The notes under the pieces are model-generated. The model saw nothing but the letters and a program-made list of their open reading frames with translations. It had not been told where the DNA came from and ran no database searches. From NCBI RefSeq assembly GCF_025399795.1, contig NZ_JAODTZ010000066.1, forward strand, positions 1-39,474: a stretch of 39,474 bases of DNA, read 5' to 3'. Of the stretch, positions 1 through 7,420 are shown piece by piece; positions within the stretch are counted from its first letter, which is position 1; every line of letters starts with the position of its first letter. The position numbers and the translations under genes are program-made. This stretch comes from Streptomyces rhizosphaerihabitans (GTDB lineage: Bacteria > Actinomycetota > Actinomycetes > Streptomycetales > Streptomycetaceae).

Positions 1-67
1 TAGAGCCGTGTCAAGTTGACCTCCCGGCCACGGCCTGCTGAGTCACTGTTCAGTTCATTTTCTTGAT

Positions 68-89
68 CCCCGGGCCGCGGAGCCCGGGG
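68..89. terminator. GC-rich hairpin upstream of the first gene
   Basis: A perfect 8-bp stem (CCCCGGGC / GCCCGGGG) encloses a 6-nt loop. No U-tract follows on the plus strand. It may end a transcript entering from the left, or be a hairpin in the leader of the next gene. Positions 10-20 also hold a small palindrome, GTCAA-g-TTGAC. Confidence 0.4.
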
Positions 90-143
90 AGGATGTGCTC
101 AACTGGGACGCAGCCTGGAATCCGTAACGTCTCGGGAGCCCTG

Positions 144-1445
144 TTGACCGTCAGCTACCGCCAGCCCGGTGTCGTCCTCACCGACCACCGCTTCACCGTG
201 CCTCTCGACCACGACCACCCGGCGGGCGAGAGCATCGAACTGTTCGCCCGCGAGGTCGTCGCGAGCGACAAGGCGCACCAGACCCTGCCCTGGATGGTCT
301 ACCTCCAAGGTGGCCCCGGCTTCGGGGCGAATCGTTTCGTCGGCCGTCAGGCCTGGCTCGACCGGGCCCTGAAGGACTTCCGTGTGCTGCTGCTCGACCA
401 GCGCGGCACCGGACTCTCGACGGCCGCCAACCGGCAGACGCTCCCGCTGCGCGGCGGCCCCCGCGAGCAGGCCGACTACCTCGCGCTCTTCCGCGCCGAC
501 TCCATCGTCCGGGACTGCGAGGCCATCCGGCCCTCACTCACCGGCGGAGCGCCCTGGACGGTCCTCGGTCAGAGCTTCGGCGGCTTCTGCACCGTGCACT
601 ACCTGTCCAGCGCCCCCGAGGGGCTGAGCGCCGCCGTCGTCACCGGCGGCCTGCCCACCCTCGACGGACACGCGGACGACGTCTACCGCGCCGCGTACCC
701 CCGCATCGAACGCAAGGTCGCCGCGCATTACGCGCGCTACCCGCAGGACGTCGAGCGCGCCCGACGGATCGCGGAGCACCTGCTCCAGCACGAGCCGGTC
801 CTGAGCGGCGGCTACCGCCTGACCGTCGAGGCGTTCCAGTCGCTCGGCATCCTCCTCGGCGGCAGCGACGGCAGCCACCGCCTCCACTACCTGCTGGAGG
901 ACGCCTTCGTCCGCACCCCGCAGGGCCCGGCACTCTCCGACGCCTTCCAGGAGGACGTCCAGGGGCTGCTCTCGTTCGCGGGACACCCCCTGTACGCGCT
1001 GGTCCACGAGGCCTGCTACGCCCAGGGCGGCCGCCCCACCGCCTGGTCCGCCGAACGCGTGCGCGCCGAGTTCCCGCAGTTCGACGCGGCCAAGACCCTC
1101 GCGGACGACGGACCGCTGCTGTTCACCGGCGAGTCCGTGCACCCCTGGATGTTCGAGACCGACCCGGCGCTGCGCCCGCTGCGGGAGACCGCGGAGGAAC
1201 TGGCCGCCCGCACCGACTGGGCGCCGCTGTACGACCCGGCCCGCCTCGCCGTGAACGAGGTGCCGGTCGCGGCGGCGGTCTACCACGACGACATGTACGT
1301 CGACGCGGAGCACTCCCTGCGCACCGCGCGTGCCGTCCGGGGCCTGCGCACCTGGGTGACCGACGAGTTCGAGCACGACGGGGTACGGGCCGGGGGCCCG
1401 CGTGTCCTGGACCGGCTGCTGGCGCTCACCCGCGACGAGGTCTGA
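144..1445 (+). CDS. alpha/beta hydrolase, peptidase family S33 (proline iminopeptidase-like)
   Basis: Predicted serine aminopeptidase of the proline iminopeptidase type, about 433 residues and probably cytoplasmic, since no signal peptide is visible. The fold is recognisable from an oxyanion-hole motif GGPGF, the DQRGTG strand/turn, the nucleophile elbow GQSFGG (Ser near residue 144), an acidic residue in YHDDMYVD and the late catalytic His in FEHDG. The helical cap between the elbow and the acid residue is typical of S33. TTG at 144 is preferred because GGGAG lies 5 nt upstream and the protein then starts with the family-like TVSYRQPG. ATG at 93 and TTG at 63 are in-frame alternatives but give an extension with no family character. 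The gene stands alone and is followed by a strong hairpin. The class is fairly sure; the substrate is not. Confidence 0.85.
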   Translation: MTVSYRQPGVVLTDHRFTVPLDHDHPAGESIELFAREVVASDKAHQTLPWMVYLQGGPGFGANRFVGRQAWLDRALKDFRVLLLDQRGTGLSTAANRQTLPLRGGPREQADYLALFRADSIVRDCEAIRPSLTGGAPWTVLGQSFGGFCTVHYLSSAPEGLSAAVVTGGLPTLDGHADDVYRAAYPRIERKVAAHYARYPQDVERARRIAEHLLQHEPVLSGGYRLTVEAFQSLGILLGGSDGSHRLHYLLEDAFVRTPQGPALSDAFQEDVQGLLSFAGHPLYALVHEACYAQGGRPTAWSAERVRAEFPQFDAAKTLADDGPLLFTGESVHPWMFETDPALRPLRETAEELAARTDWAPLYDPARLAVNEVPVAAAVYHDDMYVDAEHSLRTARAVRGLRTWVTDEFEHDGVRAGGPRVLDRLLALTRDEV

Positions 1446-1459
1446 CAGGTCCGCACCCC

Positions 1460-1499
1460 GCGCCGTCCGGCCCCGTCGACGGGTTCCGCCGGACGGCGC
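1460..1499 (+). terminator. strong nested hairpin terminator after the S33 hydrolase
   Basis: A perfect 11-bp stem (GCGCCGTCCGG / CCGGACGGCGC) lies 15 nt after the stop codon. Its 18-nt loop contains a second perfect palindrome, CCCGTCGACGGG, at 1472-1483. No U-tract follows, as is common for actinomycete terminators. Confidence 0.7.
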
Positions 1500-1586
1500 A
1501 GCCGTGTCCGGCACCGGTCGCCGACGACCGGACGCGGACATAGCGTCGCAGGCGACATGGAGTCGTCTGCGGATCGAGGGACCGGC

Positions 1587-1868
1587 ATGACTGTTCTGGT
1601 GCAGAACCAGAGTGCGGCGTGGAACCAGAAGCTCTACGACACCATTTTCGAGCGGGTGATCCCGGACCGCGCGAAACCACCCGCCGGGCTCGTCGCCCAC
1701 TACAGCGCGCCCCTCGCGTCGGGCGGCTTCCAGGTCGTCGACGTATGGGAGTCGGAGGACGCCTACCGGCGGTTCGAGGCGGAGGTCATCGCGCCCGCCG
1801 CGCAGGACCTCGGCCTGCCTCCGTTCGACACGACGGTGGTCGAGATCCACAACTCCCTCGTCGTGTAA
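1587..1868 (+). CDS. small protein, dimeric alpha/beta-barrel (ABM-like) type
   Basis: A 93-residue protein starting MTVLVQNQ, with GAGGGAC about 6 nt before the ATG. The pattern is a beta strand, then LYDTIFERV, then a G(L/F)VAHY strand, FQVVDVWES, and a helix starting DAYRRFEAEVIAPAAQDLG. That order fits the antibiotic-biosynthesis-monooxygenase (ABM)/Dabb ferredoxin-like fold, in which the VVDVWES strand followed by a helix is characteristic. Such proteins are usually homodimers. No catalytic assignment is possible. It sits 80 bp before an enoyl-CoA hydratase on the same strand, but an operator-like repeat separates them, so co-transcription is uncertain. Confidence 0.7.
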   Translation: MTVLVQNQSAAWNQKLYDTIFERVIPDRAKPPAGLVAHYSAPLASGGFQVVDVWESEDAYRRFEAEVIAPAAQDLGLPPFDTTVVEIHNSLVV

Positions 1869-1911
1869 CGGCGTTCCCCGAACCCTTCATCCGGTAAGCG
1901 GCGCCTCCTAG

Positions 1912-1934
1912 GATTCTGACGGTCTGTCAGAATC
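1912..1934. promoter_or_regulatory. perfect inverted repeat, TetR-type operator candidate
   Basis: GATTCTGAC and GTCAGAATC are perfect 9-bp arms around a 5-bp spacer. The repeat ends 14 bp before the start codon of the enoyl-CoA hydratase, with its GAGGGGG ribosome site immediately downstream. Length, symmetry and position fit a dimeric repressor site. There is no U-tract to suggest a terminator. The cognate regulator is not identifiable in this window. Confidence 0.55.
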
Positions 1935-1948
1935 TTGAGGGGGTACGG

Positions 1949-2782
1949 ATGATCGACACCGCGCGTACGGACATCCCGGCCGGCGAGGAGCGGCTGCGCC
2001 TCGACGCCGAGGGCGGGATCGGCGTCCTCACCCTGTGCCGTCCGGCGAAGCTCAACGCGTGGAGCTGGGAGTCCACACGCCAGCTCGGCCTGCTCGCCGA
2101 CCGGATCCGCTTCGACGCGTCGATCCGGGTGGTCCTGCTGCGGGCCGAGGGACGCGCCTTCTGCGCGGGGATCGACGTGAGCGCCCCGGGTGGCGCGATC
2201 ACCGGCCGCTCGGCTGCCGAGCGCGCCCGCGCCTACTACGAGGGCATCCGCTGGGCCCACGAGCGCTTCGCGGCCTTCGCACGGCTGCCGCAGCCCGTCG
2301 TTGCCGCCGTCCAGGGCTACTGCCTCGGCTTCGGGTTCGAACTGGCGTTGATGGCGGACATCAGGATCGCCTCCCGCGACGCCGTGTTCGCCCTGCCCGA
2401 GGCCCAGTTGGGGCTCGCCGTCGACGCCGGCGGGGATCTGCGGATCGCGCGCGAGGCGGGCGCGGGGTGGGCGAAGTTCCTCGCGCTGACCGGGAGGCGG
2501 CTGGACGCGACGACGGCCGAACGTCTGCATCTCGTCCAACTCGTCGCGGAGGAAGGCGAACTGGACGAGACGGCCCGAACCGTCGCCGCCGAGATCGCGG
2601 CGAACGGTCCGCTCGCCGTACAGGGCGTCAAGCACGACATCGACGCGTACGCCGACGCCGGTCTCACCGCCGCCCTCGACCGGACCGCCCTGTCGGCCGC
2701 GCTCACCCTGACCTCCGACGACGCGGCGGAGGGATACGCGGCCAAGGGCGCCCGCCGCGCGCCGCGTTTCGAGGGAAAGTGA
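1949..2782 (+). CDS. enoyl-CoA hydratase/isomerase family protein
   Basis: A 277-residue crotonase-fold protein that would hydrate or isomerise an acyl-CoA thioester in fatty-acid or related degradation. The first oxyanion-hole segment is AEGRAFCAGIDVSAPGG. The second is GYCLGFGFELALMADIRIAS, with FALPEAQLGLAVDAGG following, where hydratases carry a catalytic Glu. The alternative substitution pattern (PEAQLGL) suits a hydratase more than a dehalogenase, but the exact reaction cannot be fixed. ATG 1949 has GAGGGGG upstream. A perfect inverted repeat at 1912-1934 probably controls it. The SDR at 3742-4722 resembles 2,4-dienoyl-CoA reductase, so the two could share an unsaturated-acyl-CoA role. 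That link is inference. Confidence 0.9.
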   Translation: MIDTARTDIPAGEERLRLDAEGGIGVLTLCRPAKLNAWSWESTRQLGLLADRIRFDASIRVVLLRAEGRAFCAGIDVSAPGGAITGRSAAERARAYYEGIRWAHERFAAFARLPQPVVAAVQGYCLGFGFELALMADIRIASRDAVFALPEAQLGLAVDAGGDLRIAREAGAGWAKFLALTGRRLDATTAERLHLVQLVAEEGELDETARTVAAEIAANGPLAVQGVKHDIDAYADAGLTAALDRTALSAALTLTSDDAAEGYAAKGARRAPRFEGK

Positions 2783-2805
2783 CCGACGTGTTTTGATCGG
2801 TCACT
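2778..2805. promoter_or_regulatory. perfect inverted repeat over the enoyl-CoA hydratase stop codon
   Basis: AGTGACCGA and TCGGTCACT are perfect 9-bp arms around a 10-nt loop. The left arm contains the TGA stop of the enoyl-CoA hydratase. The repeat lies 28 bp before the sigma-factor start. It could be a hairpin terminator or part of the sigma-factor promoter region. I could not match the published ECF41 -35/-10 elements with correct spacing. Confidence 0.4.
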
Positions 2806-2832
2806 GTTCCGTACGACGAGGCAGGGGGACCG

Positions 2833-3738
2833 ATGAACGACAGCGAACTCCTCGCGGACCGGTTCGAGGAGCACCGGGGGCGTCTGCGCGCGGTGGCCTA
2901 CCGGATGCTCGGATCGCTCAGCGAAGCGGACGACGCCGTTCAGGAGACCTGGCTGAAGCTCGGCCGCACCGACCCGGGCGAGATCAGGAACCTGGGCGGC
3001 TGGCTGACCACCGTGGCCGGCCGGGTGTGCCTGGACATGCTGCGCTCGCGCGCCGCCCGCCGCGAGGACCCCCTGGAGTCCTCCGGCACCTTCGTCCCCG
3101 ACCCCGTCGTCAGCCCCCTGGACCGGATCGACCCCGAGCAGGAGGTGCTGCTCGCCGACTCGGTCGGGCTCGCCCTGCTCGTGGTCCTGGAGACGCTGGA
3201 GCCCGCCGAGCGGCTCGCCTTCGTGCTGCACGACATGTTCGCCGTGCCGTTCGACGACATCGCGCCCGTCGTGGGCCGTTCCCCGGCCGCAACCCGTCAG
3301 CTCGCCAGCCGGGCGCGCCGCCGCGTCAAGGCGGCTGCCCCCGAGCCCGAGCGGGACGTCGTGCGGCAGCGTGAGGTCCTCGACGCCTTCCTCGCGGCTT
3401 CCCGCGGCGGGGACTTCGAGGCCCTCGTCGCCGTCCTCGACCCCGATGTCGTGCTGCGCGCCGACGCGGGTCCGAAGGCCGGCGGCGCGGCCGTGTCCAG
3501 GCTGGTCCGGGGCGCCGAGACGGTGGCCCGGCAGGCGCTCGCCTTCGCGCGGTTCGCGGCGACCTCCCGGCTCGTCCAGGTCAACGGGGAGGCGGGTGTC
3601 GTCGCGCTCGTCGACGGCCGGCCGCAATCGGTCATGGGCGTCACCGTCGTCGACGGCAGGATCGTCGCGATGCACATCCTCGCCGACCCCGACCGGATCG
3701 CCCGGCTCGACCTCGCGGGGGAGAGGGCGGGGGAGTGA
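2833..3738 (+). CDS. RNA polymerase ECF sigma factor, SigJ/ECF41 type with SnoaL-like C-terminal domain
   Basis: A 301-residue extracytoplasmic-function sigma factor. Region 2 is HRGRLRAVAYRMLGSLSEADDAVQETWLKL, with GGWLTTVAGRVCLDMLRSR recognising the -10. Region 4 is ETLEPAERLAFVLHDMFAVPFDDIAPVVGRSPAATRQLASRARRRV (quoted in parts, residues about 115-175). Residues from about 185 on form a SnoaL/NTF2-like domain, the usual built-in regulatory module of ECF41, which replaces an anti-sigma factor. The family's usual partner (carboxymuconolactone decarboxylase, oxidoreductase or epimerase) is not directly beside it; a convergent SDR is. ATG 2833 follows GCAGGGGGACCG. Family assignment is strong, the regulon unknown. 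Confidence 0.92.
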   Translation: MNDSELLADRFEEHRGRLRAVAYRMLGSLSEADDAVQETWLKLGRTDPGEIRNLGGWLTTVAGRVCLDMLRSRAARREDPLESSGTFVPDPVVSPLDRIDPEQEVLLADSVGLALLVVLETLEPAERLAFVLHDMFAVPFDDIAPVVGRSPAATRQLASRARRRVKAAAPEPERDVVRQREVLDAFLAASRGGDFEALVAVLDPDVVLRADAGPKAGGAAVSRLVRGAETVARQALAFARFAATSRLVQVNGEAGVVALVDGRPQSVMGVTVVDGRIVAMHILADPDRIARLDLAGERAGE

Positions 3739-3741
3739 GGA

Positions 3742-4722
3742 TCAGCCGGTGAAGGGACCACGCCCCAACTGGTCCCGCACCGGTGTGACCGGCGGGCTGA
3801 CGAGCCCCCTGCGCTGCCAGTTCGCGCCGTCCACCACCAGGGTGTGACCGGTGATGAAACGGGCGTAGGGGGACGCCAGGAAGGTGGCGGCCCAGCCGAG
3901 TTCACGGGGTGCGCCGACACGCAGCGCGGGCTGACGCCGGCCGAGAGCGTCGCGCTGCCCGCCGTTCTCGTTGTCCTGGTCGCCGTCCGGACCGTTCTCG
4001 CCGTTCTCGTTGTCAGGACTGCCGTCCGGGCCGTCGCCACTGTCCGCGTCGGCCGCGGCCCGTGCCAGGTTGCCGCGGATGTCGTCGGTCATGTCCTCGT
4101 GCGGCATCAGCCCCGGCACCAGACCGTTGACCTGGATGCCGTACGGGCCCCACTCCACGGCCAGTGTCCGCACGAGGCTCTCCACGCCCGCCTTGGCCGC
4201 CGCGCTGTGCGCGAACCCGGGGCCGCCCGTCCAGGCGTAGGACGCGCCGACGTCGATGACCGACCCCGGTGTGCCCGCGGCCAGATGCCGTCTCCCGAAC
4301 TCACGGGTCATCAGAAACGTTCCCGTGAGGGTGATGTCGACGACCGCCTGCCAGGCGTTGGGGGACAAGTCCTCCGTGGGGACAGGGAAGTTGGCGGCCG
4401 CGTTGTTGACCAGCACGTCGGGCAGCGCGCACCCGTCGAACACCTCGGAGATGCGCTTCGGGTCCCGGATGTCGCAGACGGCGGACGTCACCCGCGTGCC
4501 CAGTTTCGCCAACTCCGCTCGGGCGGGCGCGAGATGCCGCTCACGACGGCTGACGATCAGCAGATCGGCCCCCAGCCGGGCGAACTCCGCCGCGATCGCC
4601 CTCCCGAGTCCGGTGCCGCCACCGGTGACCAGCACGAGCGAGCCGTCGTACGTCCCGGCCGGCAGGGCGCTCGCGCCCAGCGGGGGAGGAGAAGGGAGGC
4701 CGGGGAACGCTGTGGAATCCAT
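3742..4722 (-). CDS. SDR oxidoreductase resembling 2,4-dienoyl-CoA reductase, with acidic repeat insert
   Basis: A 326-residue NAD(P)-dependent short-chain dehydrogenase. It has TGGGTGLG at 33-40 for the cofactor and NNAA at 106-109. The usual YxxxK is replaced: the active site reads SYAWTGGPGF then HSAAAKAGVESL, with Tyr162 and Lys177. This arrangement (YA-TG...SA-AKAGVE) is that of mitochondrial and peroxisomal 2,4-dienoyl-CoA reductases, so an acyl-CoA substrate is likely. Residues about 224-262 are an Asp/Asn/Gly-rich low-complexity insert (two copies of a GPDG-x-x-DNENG unit) between the VPGLM lid segment and LRVGAPRELG. The DNA there holds a 30-bp repeat. ATG 4722 is chosen; GTG 4779 and ATG 4755 are in-frame alternatives. 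It is convergent with the sigma factor, 3 bp apart. Confidence 0.85.
   Translation of the reverse strand: MDSTAFPGLPSPPPLGASALPAGTYDGSLVLVTGGGTGLGRAIAAEFARLGADLLIVSRRERHLAPARAELAKLGTRVTSAVCDIRDPKRISEVFDGCALPDVLVNNAAANFPVPTEDLSPNAWQAVVDITLTGTFLMTREFGRRHLAAGTPGSVIDVGASYAWTGGPGFAHSAAAKAGVESLVRTLAVEWGPYGIQVNGLVPGLMPHEDMTDDIRGNLARAAADADSGDGPDGSPDNENGENGPDGDQDNENGGQRDALGRRQPALRVGAPRELGWAATFLASPYARFITGHTLVVDGANWQRRGLVSPPVTPVRDQLGRGPFTG
3962..4030. repeat. in-frame 30-bp tandem repeat inside the SDR gene
   Basis: Two diverged 30-bp copies (3962-3991 and 4001-4030), each starting CCGTTCTCGTTGTC on the plus strand, flank a 9-bp partial copy (3992-4000). The unit is a multiple of three and reads in frame as GPDG-x-x-DNENG on the minus strand. 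Confidence 0.75.
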
Positions 4723-4849
4723 GGCGGACTCGATACCCGGTGCGCTGTCAAACATCCAGACAAGGACAGCAAGGATCACCGCGCGAAAGGTCCGGTCGTC
4801 AAGTCGGCGCAGTTCAGGGGCGTGTCACCGACTCAGTAGGCTGAGGACC

Positions 4850-5695
4850 ATGCAAGAAGACGGCAGCACGCACCCGGACCCACGCCTCGAACTGCGGGCC
4901 GACTGCGGTCAGTGCTTCGGACTGTGCTGTGTCGCCCTGCCCTTCGCCCGCTCGGCCGACTTCGCGATCGACAAGGGCGCGGGCGAGCCCTGCCCGAATC
5001 TGGAGAGCGACTTCCGGTGCGGCATCCACACCCGGCTGCGGCGGACGGGCTTCACGGGCTGCACGGTCTACGACTGCTTCGGCGCCGGGCAGCGGGTCTC
5101 CCGGATGACCTTCGGCGGCGTGGACTGGCGCTCGGGGTCCAAGGAGCGCGCCCGGCAGATGTTCGACGTGTTTCCCGTCGTACGCCACCTTCATGAACTG
5201 CTCTGGTACTTGAACGAGGCGCTGACGCTCCCTGCTGCGCGGCCGGTTCACGCCGACGTCCGGCGCTTGCTCGCCACGACGGAGCGGCTCGCGGGACAAA
5301 CCCCCGAGGAACTGGGCACGTTGGACCTGGACGCGCACCGGCAGGAGGTGAGCGAATTGCTCCTGCGGACCAGTGAGCTCGTACGGGCCGGGGCCGGCGG
5401 GGGCGGGAAGAAGGACCAGCGCGGTGCCGATCTGATGGGCGCCCGCCTCAAGGGTGTCGACCTGCGGGGCGCGAGTCTGCGTGGCGCCCTCCTCATAGCC
5501 GCCGATCTCACCGGGGCGGATCTGCGCGGCGCCGATCTGAGCGGTGCCGACCTCCGGGACACCGATCTGACCGACGCCGATCTGAGCGGGGTCTTCTTCC
5601 TCACCCAGCCGCAGCTGAACGCGGCCCGGGGCAGCGCCGGCACCCGGCTCCCCCGATCGGTCGGCCGCCCGGGACACTGGACCTCCCGGGGCTGA
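4850..5695 (+). CDS. Cys-cluster domain fused to pentapeptide repeats
   Basis: A 281-residue two-domain protein. Residues 19-27 read CGQCFGLCC, followed by PCPN, RCGI and GCTVYDCFG. This Cys pattern resembles the YkgJ/UPF0153 zinc- or iron-binding type (CxxC..CC). Residues about 190-247 are pentapeptide repeats, A(D/N)LxG-like: RGADL, MGARL, KGVDL, RGASL and on through LSGAD and LRDTD. These should build a short right-handed quadrilateral beta-helix. A Gly/Lys-rich linker (GAGGGGKK) joins the two. Some pentapeptide proteins mimic DNA and protect gyrase (Qnr/MfpA), but this one is short and the fusion suggests another role. ATG 4850 follows CTGAGGACC. It is followed by a hairpin at 5724-5745 and a minisatellite. 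Confidence 0.85.
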   Translation: MQEDGSTHPDPRLELRADCGQCFGLCCVALPFARSADFAIDKGAGEPCPNLESDFRCGIHTRLRRTGFTGCTVYDCFGAGQRVSRMTFGGVDWRSGSKERARQMFDVFPVVRHLHELLWYLNEALTLPAARPVHADVRRLLATTERLAGQTPEELGTLDLDAHRQEVSELLLRTSELVRAGAGGGGKKDQRGADLMGARLKGVDLRGASLRGALLIAADLTGADLRGADLSGADLRDTDLTDADLSGVFFLTQPQLNAARGSAGTRLPRSVGRPGHWTSRG

Positions 5696-5723
5696 GGGCG
5701 AGGACGCGCCCGAGCCGGGAGCG

Positions 5724-5745
5724 GCCGAGCGGTACCTCGCTCGGC
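5724..5745. terminator. hairpin after the pentapeptide gene
   Basis: GCCGAGCG and CGCTCGGC form a perfect 8-bp stem with a 6-nt loop, 28 bp downstream of the stop codon and before the convergent P450. Confidence 0.55.
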
Positions 5746-5771
5746 AGTGGACTCGCCCCGGGCAGGCGGCA

Positions 5772-5893
5772 TGGCCTGTGCGCGGGAGCCGGGACCATGG
5801 CCTGTGCCCGGGGGCTGGGGGTCTGGCCTGTGCCCGGCCCCCGGGAGCCTGGCCTGTGCACGGGACCATGGCCTGTGCCCGGCCCTGGGAGCC
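5772..5893. repeat. 26-bp minisatellite between convergent genes
   Basis: The core TGGCCTGTGC occurs at 5772, 5798, 5824, 5850 and 5869, that is with spacings of 26, 26, 26 and 19 bp. The stretches between cores are similar GC-rich variants (CGGGAGCC, GGGACCA). It fills the gap between the pentapeptide gene and the P450 and runs directly into a second, 10-bp repeat. Confidence 0.8.
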
Positions 5894-5896
5894 TGG

Positions 5897-5948
5897 CCTC
5901 ACTCGGCCTCACTCGGCCTCACTCGGCCTCACTCGGCCTCACTCGGCC
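5897..5948. repeat. 10-bp tandem repeat covering the P450 stop codon
   Basis: The unit CTCACTCGGC is repeated about five times in perfect tandem. The last copies include the TGA stop of the P450 (complement of 5939-5941) and its final codons (AAE). Confidence 0.85.
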
Positions 5949-7420
5949 GCGCGGGCCAGCGTCGCCTCCCGCCCCGGGACCACCGGCGTACGCCGTTCGA
6001 GGTGCAGGCGCAGGCCCTCCGGCATCAGGGTCAGCCGCTCGGCCACCCGCAGCCGGTAGCCGGGCTCGGGCCGCAGGTCGTAGCGGCGCAGCAGCAGGCC
6101 GAGGACCAGCGTCGCCTCGTGCAGCGCGAACTGGCGGCCGATACAGGCGCGCGCCCCGGTGCCGAACGGCTTGAAGGTGTGCGCGGGCCGGGCCCGTACC
6201 GCCTTCGCGTCGAAGCGGTCCGGGGCGAAGTCCTCGGCGTCGGCGCCCCACACCTGCGGGTCCCGGTGCAGCATCGCGGTGAGGACCAGTGCCCATGCCC
6301 CCTGCCGCATCGGGTGGACACCGCCGAGCAGGGTGTCGTGCCGGGCCTCGCGTGCGAACGCCGGTGCCGTCGGCCACAGGCGCAGCGACTCGTCGAGGAC
6401 CCGGCGGACGTGACGGAGCTTGGCGACCTGTTCGTAGCCCGGCCGCTCCGTGCCGCCCCAGACGCGGTCGACCTCGGCGCGTGCGCGGGCGGCGACGTCC
6501 GGGTGCCGGGCGAGGTAGTGCAGGGCGAAGGAGAGAGCGCCCGAGGTGGTCTCGTGGCCGGCGATCAGGAAGGTGATGACCTGGCGGCGGATGTTCTCGG
6601 GGGTGAGCCGCTCCCCGGTCTCGGGGTGCGCGGTCCGGAGCATGCGGTCGAGCAGGTCGCCCTCGCCGCTGGCGGACCGGCGGGAGGCCACTACCGCGTC
6701 GACCGTGCGATTGAGGTAGGCCATGTCCGCCGCGTTGCGCCGGGAGGCGCTCCGCAGCAGAAGCGGAGCCAGCGGGACCGGGACGACGTTGAGGCGCTGC
6801 GCGTAGGTCAGCGTGCCCACCATCGCGTTCACGAAGGGGTGCGGCCGGGAGCGCTCGAAGGAGGCGAAGTCATGGCCGAAGCCGGTCCTGGCGATCGTCT
6901 CCAGCGTCAGCTTCGTCATGTCGCCGGGCACGTCCACCGCGCGGCCCGCAGCCTGCTCGCGGTCCCAGCGGTCCGTCAGCCGCTCGGTCACATCCAGCAT
7001 CATCGGGTGGTAGCCCTCCATGGCCTCGCGGCTGAAACCGGGGGCGAGGACGTCGTGCGCCAACTGCCAGTTGGGCTCGTGGTTGTAGGCGGTGAACAGC
7101 CCGTCCCCGGCGACCGGACGGAGATTGGCGACCCCCAGGCCCACGTGCTTCGCGAACCGCGACTCGTCGGCCAGTTCGGCGGCGAGATCGGCGCCCCAGA
7201 CGAAGACGATCTCGTTGCGGAAGGCCCTGCGCCGGAAGATCGGGCCGAGCTGCCGCCCGAACTTCATGGAGTCCTGCAGGGGTGAGCGGACGTTGGCGCC
7301 GATCACATCACCGACCAGGGGCACGCGGCGCGGCGGGTGCGGGATGCGGTGCAGCTCCGGCCAGCCCAGTTCCGCGCTGCGGAACCCCTTGGGCAGCGCG
7401 GCCTCCGTGGTCTCCGCCAT
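5939..7420 (-). CDS. cytochrome P450, CYP102-like stand-alone heme domain
   Basis: A 493-residue monooxygenase. It shows AGHETT (287-292, oxygen activation), ESLR (344-347), DRFD, and the heme-binding loop FGTGARACIG with Cys426. The N-terminal part (PPRRVPLVGD, and NHEPNWQLAHDVLAPGFS near 113) matches the P450-BM3 (CYP102) heme domain, a fatty-acid hydroxylase. Unlike BM3 there is no reductase domain, so redox partners must come from elsewhere. ATG 7420 has GGGAGA about 7 nt upstream; an earlier in-frame start at 7474 lies within the divergent promoter region. It diverges from a TetR gene, which probably represses it. The C-terminus and stop lie inside a 10-bp tandem repeat, so its end may vary between strains. 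Confidence 0.92.
   Translation of the reverse strand: MAETTEAALPKGFRSAELGWPELHRIPHPPRRVPLVGDVIGANVRSPLQDSMKFGRQLGPIFRRRAFRNEIVFVWGADLAAELADESRFAKHVGLGVANLRPVAGDGLFTAYNHEPNWQLAHDVLAPGFSREAMEGYHPMMLDVTERLTDRWDREQAAGRAVDVPGDMTKLTLETIARTGFGHDFASFERSRPHPFVNAMVGTLTYAQRLNVVPVPLAPLLLRSASRRNAADMAYLNRTVDAVVASRRSASGEGDLLDRMLRTAHPETGERLTPENIRRQVITFLIAGHETTSGALSFALHYLARHPDVAARARAEVDRVWGGTERPGYEQVAKLRHVRRVLDESLRLWPTAPAFAREARHDTLLGGVHPMRQGAWALVLTAMLHRDPQVWGADAEDFAPDRFDAKAVRARPAHTFKPFGTGARACIGRQFALHEATLVLGLLLRRYDLRPEPGYRLRVAERLTLMPEGLRLHLERRTPVVPGREATLARAAE

Noticed and set aside
2800..2832. ECF41-type autoregulatory promoter before the sigma gene
   Set aside because: GGTCACTG followed by CGACG has the wrong -35 sequence and spacing for the published TGTCACA-N16/17-CGTC pattern.
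5772..5948. CRISPR-like array
   Set aside because: Repeat units are contiguous 26- and 10-bp tandem copies without unique spacers, and no cas genes are nearby.
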